The notes beneath the pieces are model-generated. The model saw only the letters and a program-made list of their open reading frames with translations, made no database searches and was not told where the DNA came from. From JAFGXF01 sp963732595 (GTDB lineage Bacteria; Chloroflexota; Anaerolineae; Anaerolineales; Anaerolineaceae), in assembly GCA_963732595.1 (NCBI GenBank), contig CAVSZZ010000002.1, positions 310,001 through 374,000 of the forward strand: 64,000 nucleotides of DNA, in the 5' to 3' direction. Of this stretch, positions 18,809 through 27,575 are shown piece after piece (the stretch's first letter is position 1; each line of letters opens with the position of its first letter). The position numbers were made by a program, and so were the translations under genes.

Positions 18809-19780
18809 TTATGACTCGTGCTCGCCATGCCCCTGGGTGGCCATCGCCATGAATACCATGGTCAACAAGCCAAAAACCAGCGCCTGGATCAAGCCGATGA
18901 AGAATTCGAACATCATCAACATGGACGGGACGAAATAGGGTATCAGAGTGCCAACCACGAACAGCAGCACAGCCCCGGCGAAGATATTGCCGAACAACCT
19001 GAATGAGAATGACAGGATCTTCGAGAATTCCGAGATCAACTCCAAAAAACCGACCAGAAAATCCATGAAACCAAAGAAGGGTTTCTTGAAAATATTCAAG
19101 ACGTTGAAGAACTTGGTCACGTAGCGGATACCCTGAGCCCGGAAACCGATCACCTGGGTCATGGTGACCGAGATGAGGGCCAGTGCCACGGTGAAATTCA
19201 GATCAGTGGACGCCGGTCGCACGAAGGGGGTCACAATGTAACCGGCACCTTTCGCCGCCTCACCGGCAACGATCGCTGACAGGAAGTTGGGGATGATCGT
19301 GAGAATCGGATACCCCTCCTCGGCATGCTCCAACAGACCGATGCTGTCAACTCCAGGGATCAATCCCATCCAGTTGGAGATTAAAACAACCAGCACGATC
19401 GTTCCGAAGTAAGGGAAAATAGCTCCAGCCCACTTGCCCGCAGAACTTTCGGTCATATTGTAGAGAGCTTCAACCAGCATCTCCAGGGCGCCGGCGATAC
19501 CGCGTGGCTCCAGGGTCGATTTGGAGAGGATTCGCTTGACCGCAAAGGCCAACCCAAGCAGGATGATCATGGTGATGAAGGACGCCACCATGGTATTGGT
19601 CAGGTAGAAATCACCAATGACCGGCAGGCTGAAGAGCGGGTCGTGGCTGAGTTTTTCAGGTGCCACCTGGATATGTGGGCTGACAGGCTTGAATGCAATG
19701 GCCGTAATGATATTTAATATAATGAAAAGAAGGACCCACCAGCGGTTGACACCCCAGCGCCATTTTTTCTTAGCTTCCAC
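18809..19780 (-). CDS. atpB: ATP synthase a subunit
   Basis: 323 aa with GTG start at 19780, preceded by AGAGGAGA. The longer raw frame from 19861 would run through the atpI 3' end. Membrane stator that forms the proton half-channels. Multiple membrane segments are visible, and the essential helix FSFRLFGNIFAGAVLLFVVG carries the conserved Arg; the last helix is LIQALVFGLLTMVFMAMAT. The start overlaps the atpI stop by 11 bases, so translation is coupled. Confidence 0.96.
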   Translation of the reverse strand: MEAKKKWRWGVNRWWVLLFIILNIITAIAFKPVSPHIQVAPEKLSHDPLFSLPVIGDFYLTNTMVASFITMIILLGLAFAVKRILSKSTLEPRGIAGALEMLVEALYNMTESSAGKWAGAIFPYFGTIVLVVLISNWMGLIPGVDSIGLLEHAEEGYPILTIIPNFLSAIVAGEAAKGAGYIVTPFVRPASTDLNFTVALALISVTMTQVIGFRAQGIRYVTKFFNVLNIFKKPFFGFMDFLVGFLELISEFSKILSFSFRLFGNIFAGAVLLFVVGTLIPYFVPSMLMMFEFFIGLIQALVFGLLTMVFMAMATQGHGEHES

Positions 19781-20081
19781 TCGATTGATTCTCCTCTGAT
19801 GACTGCTTTTTCTGGTCTTTTTCCAGCTCAGGCTGAATGCGCTTGATGATGGCACGAACAATCAGGATCATGGCAACAACCGAAACAGGGATCGATAGCA
19901 AGGCCAGCGTGAGCGTCCAGGTTGGTTTGGTGCCATAATGACCATCCAACCACATGCCACCGAGTATTGCCCCCAGAATAATGACCACCGTCAGACAGCC
20001 CACCGAACCGGTGACGCTGATCAGGGCGGTGTTCATGAGCTCTTTCCGCGAGCGGGGCGTGGTTTTGTCTGACAGGTTCAC
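19770..20081 (-). CDS. atpI: AtpZ/AtpI-like membrane protein
   Basis: 103 aa with GTG start. Two membrane helices (ALISVTGSVGCLTVVIILGA and LTLALLSIPVSVVAMILIVR) are separated by GGMWLDGHYGTKP, the G-x-x-LD pattern of AtpZ/AtpI proteins that assist c-ring assembly or Mg2+ supply. It is first in the ATP synthase operon. An extended -10 (TGTTATAAT) ends 8 bases before the GTG, so the mRNA may be nearly leaderless. Confidence 0.83.
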   Translation of the reverse strand: MNLSDKTTPRSRKELMNTALISVTGSVGCLTVVIILGAILGGMWLDGHYGTKPTWTLTLALLSIPVSVVAMILIVRAIIKRIQPELEKDQKKQSSEENQSSGS

Positions 20082-20089
20082 GTTGCGGG

Positions 20090-20098
20090 ATTATAACA
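20090..20098 (-). promoter_or_regulatory. extended -10 promoter of the Fo operon
   Basis: TGTTATAAT on the minus strand, ending 8 bases upstream of the atpI GTG. No good -35 is visible, which fits an extended -10 class promoter. Transcription would begin within about 2 bases of the start codon. Confidence 0.45.
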
Positions 20099-20131
20099 GA
20101 TTTCAATCCCCTTCTTTCGGAAGACACGCAG

Positions 20132-20746
20132 TTAATCTCGGGGCGGGTCATTCCCAGGCTGCCTGCCAGGCCGGAAAGCAGCAGAAAGGCTACTGCCAGG
20201 CTGTTGACACCGCCCGTTGACAGACCGAAGAGACTGGTACTGCGCAAGGTCAGGGTGGTCACGGAGAGAAGCCGGGGACCGCTGCTTCCCATGGCTGATA
20301 ATGTATTCAATAGATGTGTTTAGCGTCGCCTGTGTATCTCTTTCTTCAATTGCCTTTATCTCCCAGCTATATCGAAGCGGTATGCCTTTCTGGACGGCCT
20401 GTGTCATCAGACCCTCGGACTCGTTGATGAATCCCGGCAGCAACAGCTCACTTTGGATGTGCAATTGCCAGGTTTGATCATCCACATAGATGCTTTCCGG
20501 CAATCCAGTCAGGACGATTTGGTAACGGCTGTGCTGCCCGGTTTTCATTGTTTTGGGATAAATGACGGTGTAATCAAATTTGGTTGCATTGACCTTCGCA
20601 ATGTCTTTCGCGCTCCAGGTTTCCGGTGCGACCAGGTGCAGTTGATTCGTCTGGTTCTCCAGGTGAACCGGCCAGTTTGCCCAGGCGAGCAAAACGATCA
20701 CGCTAATTGCCATGATAACGCTGAAAACCATCAGGACTTTTCGCAT
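20132..20746 (-). CDS. hypothetical membrane-anchored protein, probably frameshifted
   Basis: The first 150 residues give MRKVLMVFSVIMAISVIVLL, a signal/anchor helix, then a beta-rich extracytoplasmic domain (VHLENQTNQLHLVAPETWSA, SRYQIVLTGLPESIYVDDQT). In the raw frame the C-terminus becomes low-complexity and stops at 20132. Another frame from about 20310 offers SLAVAFLLLSGLAGSLGM, a convincing membrane helix, so an indel near 20290-20320 is likely and the true stop is uncertain. It lies between atpI and a CDF transporter on the same strand. No family recognised. Confidence 0.6.
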   Translation of the reverse strand: MRKVLMVFSVIMAISVIVLLAWANWPVHLENQTNQLHLVAPETWSAKDIAKVNATKFDYTVIYPKTMKTGQHSRYQIVLTGLPESIYVDDQTWQLHIQSELLLPGFINESEGLMTQAVQKGIPLRYSWEIKAIEERDTQATLNTSIEYIISHGKQRSPASLRDHPDLAQYQSLRSVNGRCQQPGSSLSAAFRPGRQPGNDPPRD

Positions 20747-20794
20747 ATTAACCTGTCAAGACTGGCTGTGCCCGTTTACACAGCAATGCATCAT

Positions 20795-21738
20795 TTATGG
20801 ATGCCCGCAAGAGCATCCCGGTTGGTCGCAGTGCTCCTGCTCGAACTGGATGGTGGTATGTTCGATCCCCAATCTGGCCAGGCGGACTTTCAGCTCTTTC
20901 ATCACGGTGGTCCGGTCTTCGTAAAGTGTCATTTTGCAGGACCACATGCGCTGCCAGGGCCACGTTCATCGAGCAGATATTCCATACATGCAGGTCATGC
21001 AGACTGGCCACTCCGGGTGTGGCACTGATGGTTTCGGTGACCTGTGGGAGTTTGATGCCTTCCGGGACACCTTCGATCAGGATGTGCACCGAGCTGCGCA
21101 GGACCCGCCAGGCGCTCACCAGGATCAACAATCCGATCAAGACGCTCATGGCCGGATCAACCCAGGACCAGCCGGTTTTCATGATGATCAGGGCCGCCAG
21201 GATCACGCCGACCGATGCCGCCGCATCCCCCAGCACGTGCAGGAAGGCGCTCTTGACATTCAGATCTTCGGGGTGATCGCCATCGCATGTGCTCTTGATC
21301 ATGATGGGTATGCATACCACCTTTCAGGATGAATACCACCACCAGGTTCAGGAGCAGGCCGATGGCTGCAATGATCAGCATCTCGACGCTTTTCACCACA
21401 CCGGGGGTCTGCCAGCGTCGCCAGGCTTCGACAAAGATGCCAACCGCGATGGCTCCCAGGCTGATGCCATTCACCAATGCCGCCAGGACTTCCAGTCGGT
21501 GGTAGCCGAATGTGTGGCGATCATCCGGGGGCAGGCTGGCCAGCCGCAGGGCGGCATAACTCAAGACCAGCGCCAGGATATCCATCAGGACGTGCGCTGC
21601 GTCGGACAGCAATGCCAGGCTGCCGGTGAAGATGCCACCGGCCACCTCACCCGCCAGGATGAGGGCGGTCACGATAAAGGACAGGATGAATCGTTTTTCG
21701 ATATTCAAGCTATTATGAGACGACACGAGTACCACCAA
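20795..21738 (-). CDS. cation diffusion facilitator (CDF) metal exporter, frameshifted twice
   Basis: About 315 aa. The N-terminal frame has membrane helices and the CDF metal site GSLALLSDAAHVLMDILALV, then HTFGYHRLEVLAALVNGISL. A second frame resumes at NVKSAFLHVLGDAAASVGVI (the second H-x-x-x-D site), then VDPAMSVLIGLLIL and the cytoplasmic domain (VPEGIKLPQVTETI, LHDLHVW). A third gives RTTVMKELKVRLARLGIEHT and a Cys-rich end, CDQPGCSCGHP, with the stop at 20795. Shifts lie near 21290-21320 and 20930. The loop MHTHHDQEHM is the His-rich metal loop. It exports Zn2+ or similar ions in exchange for H+; the exact metal is unknown. Confidence 0.88.
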
Positions 21739-21827
21739 TCAGATAACTTTTGTCTAAATCGGTTCGAGTATAACATATGCTAAAATTGGGCAGGGTTTTA
21801 ACATCGCAGCCATTATTGGAGGGTATC

Positions 21828-22841
21828 ATGTCGAAAAAGAATTCATTACCGCTTGCATTCTGACAATGCTGGTTGCCATTCCAGGTGGCACCCCACCCAA
21901 ACCGGTGACTGCACAAGCTTTGAGTTGTACAGGGGCTTTATGCTATTACCTGCCGCTGATCTGGGGACCGATAGGAGAATATTACTTCCCAGTGATTGTA
22001 TAACAATTATCCGATCAATGAAGAAGCCTTGATCATCGATCACCGCCACATCGACATCACCCAGATCCCGGATTACTGGCTCGCACAAGCGCGCAATATC
22101 ACGTTCCATTACGGTCATACCTCTCACGGTTCCCAGATCATCTCTGGACTTGAGTATATTGACACATACTACACTGACCCCAAATACAATTTCACAACCT
22201 GGGGACTCTGGTATTGGAATAATCATCTAACCGATGGTCTGCTCCCAAGGGATTTATTTACACTCAACATCTATGATGGTAACTACATTGCCGGAGGCGG
22301 TGATGACTATATTGAGCCGGGTGATTACTGGGATGGAAGTACTGGAATAGCTCGAACGACAACCACCGCGGCGTCCGGTAATTTCGACTATTCCATGTGG
22401 TCGTGGTGCGGTCAGGCAGATACGGATGACAGTGAATGGATCAACAGCTACCTGGAGCAAATGAGCGCATTCGAGACCGCTTTCCCAGACATGCGTTTCA
22501 TCCTGATGACCGGGCATAACGTGGGCAATCCTGGGACCAATTTACTGGCGCGTAATCAGCAAATGCGTGATTACGCCATTGCAAATAATATGGTCCTGTT
22601 CGACTTTGCTGACATCGAGACCTACGACCCGGATGGCAACTTCTACAATCCATCCACCTGGAATTACAGCGATGGCGGATGCCCTTGGTGCAGCACCTGG
22701 TGTAGTGCGGATGCAGGCAACCAGGCATATTGTACCAACCTGCCGAGTTGCGCCCACACCCATGGCCTCTTCTGCAAGATGAAAGCCCAGGCTTACTGGT
22801 GGATGATGGCACGCCTGGCCGGCTGGAATGGCGTACCATAA
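21828..22841 (+). CDS. secreted protein of unknown function, frameshifted in signal region
   Basis: A strong GGAGGG site precedes ATG 21828 (MSKKNSLPLAF). The frame then shifts near 21857 into TMLVAIPGGTPPKPVTAQAL, a signal-peptide-like stretch, and again near 22000 into the long frame starting YNNYPINEEALIIDHRHIDI. The mature part (about 280 aa) is rich in Trp, Tyr and Cys, with HYGHTSHGSQIISGLEYIDT, FILMTGHNVGNPGTN, NNMVLFDFADIETYDPDG and a Cys cluster CPWCSTWCS...C...C. The strand-helix alternation and the GHTSHGS/AHTHG motifs suggest an SGNH-like or related hydrolase fold, but no active site can be assigned. It was not recognised as a named family. Confidence 0.72.
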
Positions 22842-22864
22842 ACTCTCAGTGCAATACTGATCGT

Positions 22865-24353
22865 ATGCGCAAGAGAAACAGAACTACGTATCGCACTATT
22901 CCTTCTGATCTGTCTTGTCCTATCCGGGCTAGCCATATCAGAAGTCGTTCATGCGACAGATCGATAGCACCATTCACCCGGTGACGATCTACTTATTCTG
23001 GGGGGATGGCTGCCCGCATTGCGCCAAAGCCAAGCCCTACCTGGAGACCCTGCCAGCCAAATATCCCGGGGTCAGCCTCGAGTCCTACGAGGTTTATTAC
23101 GACCCGTATAACAACTACGATCTTCCAGCAGGTGCTGCAATTACTGGCAGTGGACACGTCCGCTGTCCCGACCATCGTCATTGGACCCTACTATCTGCAG
23201 GGTTATTCCGAGGAGGCCAATGCTCCCATCGAAGAGACCCTTCAACGCTGCCTGGATGACGGCTGCCCGGATATGGTCCACGACCTGGTCGTCAGCGGGG
23301 AAGCCAATCCGTCCAATGTGATCCCAAGTACGATCATCAGTCAGGCTGAGCTGCCCACCGAAGACACGGAAGCGGGCGTCGATGATTGTGGCGAAATCGG
23401 AGGCAGCGAGTCCAACTTCATCGAACTGCCCATGCTGGGCTATGTCGATCTCTCCAACCTGTCTCTGGGGGTAAGCACCGCCTTGATCGCAGTGGTGGAT
23501 GGCTTTAACCCCTGTTCGCTGTGGGCACTTATCCATGTTACTGGCCATCACCATCCACACCGGCTCTCGAAAAAAGGTGTTCATCATCGGCATGGTGTTC
23601 ATCGCTGTCACAGCCCTGATCTACGCCCTGTTCATCGCCGGTTTGTTCAGCGTGCTAAAGCTGACCGGGTTGATCACCTGGATGCGCGTTGTGGTGTTCA
23701 TCATCGCCGGTATCCTGGGCGTGATCAATATCAAGGATTATTTCTGGTTCAAAGAGGGGGTTTCGCTCACGATCGATGACAGCCAACGCAAGGGTATCCT
23801 GCAGCGCATGCGCAAATTGCTGGATGGCAGCCAATCCACAGGCAGCCTGATCGGCGCCACGATCCTGCTGGCCGGGGGAGTCTCGCTGGTGGAATTCTCC
23901 TGCACCGCCGGCCTGCCGGTTTTGTGGACGAACATGCTGAATGCACAGGGTGTGGCCACGGCCACTTTCGTCCTGTTGTTGCTGCTCTACCTGGTGATCT
24001 ATCAGGCCGATGAACTGATCATTTTCTTTGCCGCTGTGTCAACCTTGAAAGCCAGCCGGCTGGAGGAAAAACACGGGCGCATCCTGAAGCTGGCCGGCGG
24101 CATCCTGATGCTGACCCTGGCCGTGGTCATGCTGGTCAACCCGGCCTGGATGAACGGGTTGGGATCCAGCCTGATCGTTTTTGGGGTGGCCCTGGGCATC
24201 TTCCTGCTGGTCCTGCTGATCCATCGCAGCATCCTGCCTCGCTTGGGCATCACGCATCGGTTCGGAAAACCTATCCAAATAGACCCAGAGATCTTTTTCA
24301 AAAAAAATCCCACTCCAAATATGGAGTGGGATTTTTATCTCACACGATCGTAA
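22865..24353 (+). CDS. thioredoxin-like domain fused to CcdA/DsbD-like membrane domain, frameshifted
   Basis: One gene in at least four frame pieces. A signal helix (ALFLLICLVLSGLAISEVVH) is followed by a thioredoxin-like domain with YLFWGDGCPHCAKAKPYLET (CxxC redox pair), the cis-Pro region SAVPTIVIGPYYLQGYSEEA and an acidic linker. A six-helix membrane domain then begins SLGVSTALIAVVDGFNPCSL (N-P-C motif of CcdA-like reductant conductors) and continues through LAGGVSLVEFSCTAGLP, which holds the second membrane Cys. It probably moves reducing power across the membrane to extracytoplasmic thiols. Shifts lie near 22893, 22968, 23110 and 23525. It is convergent with the sulfur operon; the last raw codons run through the terminator hairpin. 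Confidence 0.78.
24303..24336. terminator. bidirectional terminator between convergent operons
   Basis: A 13-bp stem (AAAATCCCACTCC / GGAGTGGGATTTT) with a 6-base loop and an A-run/T-run on the two sides. It works on either strand and separates the Trx-CcdA gene from the sulfur operon. Confidence 0.82.
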
Positions 24354-24356
24354 TTC

Positions 24357-24920
24357 TTACACGAAGATGATCTGACCACCTTCAGACATGTCGATGAATT
24401 CCATGGCACCCAGGACATCAGCACCATCCACCAGGTCAGCCTTGGTCAATTTCATCATGTCCATGGACATCTTGCAGCCATACAGATGAGCGCCAGCGTC
24501 CTGCAATAACTCAACGAATTCGCCGACGGGCGGGAAATCCAGCTTCTTGATCTCACCGCGCATCATCCAGGAAGCGGCTGCCGACATGCCGGGGATGACA
24601 CCCAGCAGGGTCGGGATGTGGAACCAGGGGTGCATGGAAGGATTGCCGACCACAGCCACGTTGCAGTTCCTTCTCTTCTTCTTGTTGATGATATCCAGAC
24701 CCCAGAAGGTGAAGAACACATTCGTTTCAATACCTGACATGCGTGCAGCATTGGCCAGGATCAGGGGCGGATAAGCCATATCCAGCGAACCCTTCGAGGC
24801 AATGATGGACAGCTTGCGCGGGGCTTTGGCTGTCAGTCTGGCTGCCACTTTCTTGATTGCCGCCTTGGCGGCCGGCTTTACGGCTGCCTTGGCTTTGGTT
24901 TTTACCGGTGCTTTTGCCAT
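24357..24920 (-). CDS. DsrE/DsrF/DrsH-like (DrsE_2) sulfur-transfer family protein
   Basis: 187 aa. The first 35 residues are Lys/Ala-rich (MAKAPVKTKAKAAVKPAAKA), a basic tail not seen in most relatives. The domain follows with LSIIASKGSLDMAYPPLILA, ETNVFFTFWGLDIIN and the likely active cysteine in GAHLYGCKMSMDMM, the PF13686 signature. Relatives carry persulfide sulfur or regulate sulfur flow. It is the last gene of an ArsR-SQR-TusE-DrsE operon, so a role in handling sulfide-derived persulfide is inferred. No frameshift. Confidence 0.87.
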   Translation of the reverse strand: MAKAPVKTKAKAAVKPAAKAAIKKVAARLTAKAPRKLSIIASKGSLDMAYPPLILANAARMSGIETNVFFTFWGLDIINKKKRRNCNVAVVGNPSMHPWFHIPTLLGVIPGMSAAASWMMRGEIKKLDFPPVGEFVELLQDAGAHLYGCKMSMDMMKLTKADLVDGADVLGAMEFIDMSEGGQIIFV

Positions 24921-24946
24921 ATTGACTCCTTATAAAAATGATGGAT

Positions 24947-25252
24947 TTAGATACAACCTGTGGGCTTGTGCAAACCTGCCACCTTGGCAGCCAGTTTGCC
25001 CGGTCCGCCGGGGAACAGTTCATACAATTCCTTGGTGCTGACATCGGAATTCTTGGTGATGTTGCGAAGGGTTGGTGCCTCACCGTTTTGCTCAAAGTAG
25101 TTACGGGCGAAGTTGATCACCACCCAATGACGGGCATTCAGCTTTACGCCTTCACGCTTGGCAATGGCTTCCCCGATCTCTTTGGTCCAGCTCTTTTGAT
25201 CGACCAGGTAACCTTCTGCATCGAACTTGACCTTATCCAATACACTGCTCAT
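24947..25252 (-). CDS. DsrC/TusE-family sulfur relay protein, single-cysteine form
   Basis: 101 aa. The family fold is clear from FDAEGYLVDQKSWTKEIGEA, LNARHWVVINFARNYFEQNG and the C-terminal arm ending GLHKPTGCI with the penultimate Cys100. The second conserved cysteine of dissimilatory DsrC, 11 residues earlier, is Ala89 here (LAAKVAGL). It can therefore carry a persulfide but cannot form the intramolecular trisulfide bridge of DsrC. TusE proteins (tRNA thiolation) also have one cysteine, but no tusBCD or mnmA is nearby. The sulfide-oxidoreductase neighbour suggests a sulfur-acceptor role. Confidence 0.92.
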   Translation of the reverse strand: MSSVLDKVKFDAEGYLVDQKSWTKEIGEAIAKREGVKLNARHWVVINFARNYFEQNGEAPTLRNITKNSDVSTKELYELFPGGPGKLAAKVAGLHKPTGCI

Positions 25253-25280
25253 ACTGCTTCTCCTTGTTTAGTGATGTGAA

Positions 25281-26514
25281 TTATATTTTTTTACCCGCCG
25301 TGCTCATTTTTGAGGGCAGCGGAATGTTAATGCCATGCATCATCGCCCAGTACATTTCCTTGAAAATCAATTTACCCCAGTGGTTTATGTAGCTTTCATT
25401 CAAGAAGGCTGAATGGACCGATGCCACGGCACCGGGTAGGTGCCTTCCACCGGTTCCTGGTCGTAGTTGAAATCGATCAGGACCGCTTTACCACTGCCGG
25501 ATTCGATATAACACAGGGAATGGCCGTCAAACTCTTCCTCAAGCGGTTTACCGGCAATGTGGGACAGGATATTCTTCGATATGGTTTCATGCTGGAAATG
25601 CGCGACCGATCCGGCTTTGGATGCCGGGATGTTGGTGGCATCACCGGCCGACCACACATTCGGCCAGCGTTTGGATTGCAGGGTGCCTTTATCCACCTGG
25701 ATATAGTTCAGGTCGTCGCCGATGCCGGAGCGCTCGATGGCTTCCACACCCATGTTGGTTGGAACTGCCACCAGAAAGTCGTAGGCGATCTCGCGTCCAT
25801 CGAAGGAAGAGATGACATTCCGTTTTGCATCGACGGAACCGATGGCAAAATCAGCCTCGAGATGAATGTCCCGCTGTTTGAACATATCGCCCAGCTTGGC
25901 ATTTGCGCGTGGCTTGGTGAATGCATCCGGGAGCGGTGTGGAATAGATGAGTTCGGTCTTTGGTCCGCAGGCCGCGTTTCCTCAAATACCAATCCGCCAG
26001 GAAGACGAATTCCAGCGGCGCAACCGGGCACTTGACCGGCATCTCGGTCACATTGACCACAAGGTTGCCACCCTTGAAATCCTTGAGCGCCTGCGCTAAT
26101 TTCACGGAGCCTTCAAAGGTGTAAAAATCGTAAGATGTTCTTTTGCCAACCGGCACCCAACATGCCCTCCGTCTGATCCGGACGGATCTCAACCCCCGTG
26201 GCAATGACCAGTTCATCATAATGAAGGATCTGTTTACCTTTGATCAGCGTGACCTGGTTCTTATCGGGTTCGATCGTATCGATATCCGACCAGATCACCT
26301 TGACACTTTTCGGAAGGAAGTATTTCTTCTCCTTGATAACAGTTTCTGGTTTGTACATTCCGAAGGGGATAAAGATGTAGCCGGCCTGGTAATAGTGCTT
26401 TTCATCGCGATCGACGACAATCACCTGCCAGTCATGCGGGTCGAGTTTTTTCGCCATCGTTCTCGCCATCAATGTTCCGGCGGTGCCGGCGCCCAGAATG
26501 AGAAATGTCTTCAT
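25281..26514 (-). CDS. sulfide:quinone reductase-like FAD oxidoreductase, frameshifted
   Basis: About 410 aa in at least four frame pieces. FAD-binding start MKTFLILGAGTAGTLMARTM; then IDTIEPDKNQVTLIKGK, LVIATGVEIRPDQTEG, and the active-site region EMPVKCPVAPLEFVFLADWY with the C-x-x-A-P-x-E pattern of SQR. Later come VGTPLQ-like GTLQSKRWPNVWSAGDATNI (second FAD motif) and a C-terminal amphipathic tail, NESYINHWGKLIFKEMYWAM, with the stop at 25281. Members oxidise sulfide to polysulfide and pass electrons to quinone; some relatives are flavocytochrome-type or of unknown substrate. Shifts lie near 26115-26160, 25890-25950, 25440 and 25415. Cotranscription with TusE/DrsE supports sulfide chemistry. 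Confidence 0.85.
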
Positions 26515-26532
26515 CGATTACTCCAAGTAGTT

Positions 26533-26889
26533 TTATTTTGCCTGTTTTTCAATGGGACGACTGAAAAGTGAAGCCTGTTTCTGCATGGTATCAGCCATCA
26601 CCAGGCGCAGCAGGTCCAAAGCCTGGATGATGCGCCGGTCGGTCAGATTGTAGTAAACCGACTGTCCTTCCCGGGTGGCGCGCACGATACCGCGATCACG
26701 CAGAACCTTGAGATGCCGGGAAACGGTCGGCTGGTTCAGCTCCAGAGCGGTCGCCAGTTCGTTGACGTTCTTGGGACCATCCGCCAGGGTGTAGATCATC
26801 AGGATGCGGTTGGGATCTGCCAATCCACTGCAAATATGTGCATGCAGTTGTAGTACTTCTTCACGAATATTTCTGACCTCCATGACCAT
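26533..26889 (-). CDS. ArsR-family transcriptional regulator of the sulfur operon
   Basis: 118 aa from MVMEVRNIREEVLQLHAHIC. Winged helix with SGLADPNRILMIYTLADGPK, recognition helix NQPTVSRHLKVLRDRGIVRA, and the wing EGQSVYYNLTD. The start at 26889 is chosen because GGAG lies upstream; a start at 26928 would overlap the repeat-containing control region. Cys34 (HICSGLADP) is present. No metal-site cluster typical of SmtB alpha5 is visible, so the signal may be a sulfur species, as for SqrR/BigR-type members (inference; those use two cysteines). It is the first gene of the operon and probably represses it. Confidence 0.87.
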   Translation of the reverse strand: MVMEVRNIREEVLQLHAHICSGLADPNRILMIYTLADGPKNVNELATALELNQPTVSRHLKVLRDRGIVRATREGQSVYYNLTDRRIIQALDLLRLVMADTMQKQASLFSRPIEKQAK

Positions 26890-26910
26890 ACGCTGTTCTC
26901 CAGTCCTAAT

Positions 26911-26970
26911 CAGATAATGGATATCCATATATCTGCTTATGCATATATCTATTATCCCATATTATCCATA
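26911..26970 (-). promoter_or_regulatory. AT-rich direct-repeat control region of the sulfur operon
   Basis: Two copies of CATATATCT start at 26926 and 26942, exactly 16 bases apart. Two near-copies of ATTATCCCAT follow at 26951 and 26961. The block is far more AT-rich than its surroundings and lies just upstream of the ArsR start, a likely operator. Confidence 0.45.
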
Positions 26971-26997
26971 ACTGTCAAGACTCCAGTTGGTTGTTGA

Positions 26998-27025
26998 TTG
27001 ACTTTCCGTAAATAATCTCTATAAT
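26998..27025 (+). promoter_or_regulatory. sigma-70-like promoter of the CBS-domain gene
   Basis: TTGACT at 26998-27003 and TATAAT at 27020-27025 with a 16-base spacer, pointing to the CBS gene whose ATG is 61 bases further on. Confidence 0.6.
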
Positions 27026-27086
27026 CAAATTCATCGTAACGTCACCCCTCATTCGGCATCTAAATGAATAGAAACGGAGGCACGAT

Positions 27087-27527
27087 ATGTCCACTGTCAA
27101 ACAACTTCTTCAGAAGAAAGGGACCGCAGTCTACACTGTAACACTCAAAAGCACGGTCCAACAGGCCTTATCCTTGATGGCCGAGAAGGACTGCGGCGCG
27201 TTGCTGGTTTTAGATGGTGAAAGCCTGACGGGTATCTTCTCGGAAAGGGATTTTGCCCGCAAAGTGTTGAGCGAAAGTTGTGCCCTGGACGAGCCAGTCG
27301 AACGGTACATGACCTCCGAAGTGTATGCGGTTAAACCGGAGACCAGCATCGATGAATGCATGTCGCTGATGACCCAAAAGAAATTCCGTCACCTGCCCGT
27401 CCTGGAAGGTGAAAAACTGGCCGGTGTGATATCAATCGGGGATATTGTCAAAGATGTGATCGCCAATAAGGATATCTTGATCCGAAGTCTGGAGAATTAC
27501 ATCGTTGGTCATGACTACAATCAATAA
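27087..27527 (+). CDS. CBS-pair domain protein
   Basis: 146 aa with a GGAGG site. It consists of two CBS motifs: VKQLLQKKGTAVYTVTLKST to FSERDFARKVL, and VERYMTSEVYAVKPETSIDE to SIGDIVKDVI. Such stand-alone pairs bind adenosine nucleotides (AMP, ATP, NADH) and act as energy sensors for unknown partners. It is transcribed alone from its own promoter and closed by a hairpin. Confidence 0.9.
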   Translation: MSTVKQLLQKKGTAVYTVTLKSTVQQALSLMAEKDCGALLVLDGESLTGIFSERDFARKVLSESCALDEPVERYMTSEVYAVKPETSIDECMSLMTQKKFRHLPVLEGEKLAGVISIGDIVKDVIANKDILIRSLENYIVGHDYNQ

Positions 27528-27534
27528 TAAACTT

Positions 27535-27558
27535 ACGGGCAGCCATGGGGCTGCCCGT
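27535..27558. terminator. hairpin terminator between convergent genes
   Basis: A 10-bp perfect stem ACGGGCAGCC / GGCTGCCCGT with an ATGG loop lies between the CBS gene and the MFS gene. The following T content is modest on the plus strand and better on the minus strand (AAGTTTATTATT). Confidence 0.65.
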
Positions 27559-27575
27559 ATCACTTTACTATTAGT

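Noticed and set aside
19781..19861. Upstream extension of atpB giving a 350-aa protein
   Set aside because: It overlaps the atpI coding end and has no ribosome site; the GTG at 19780 with AGAGGAGA is better.
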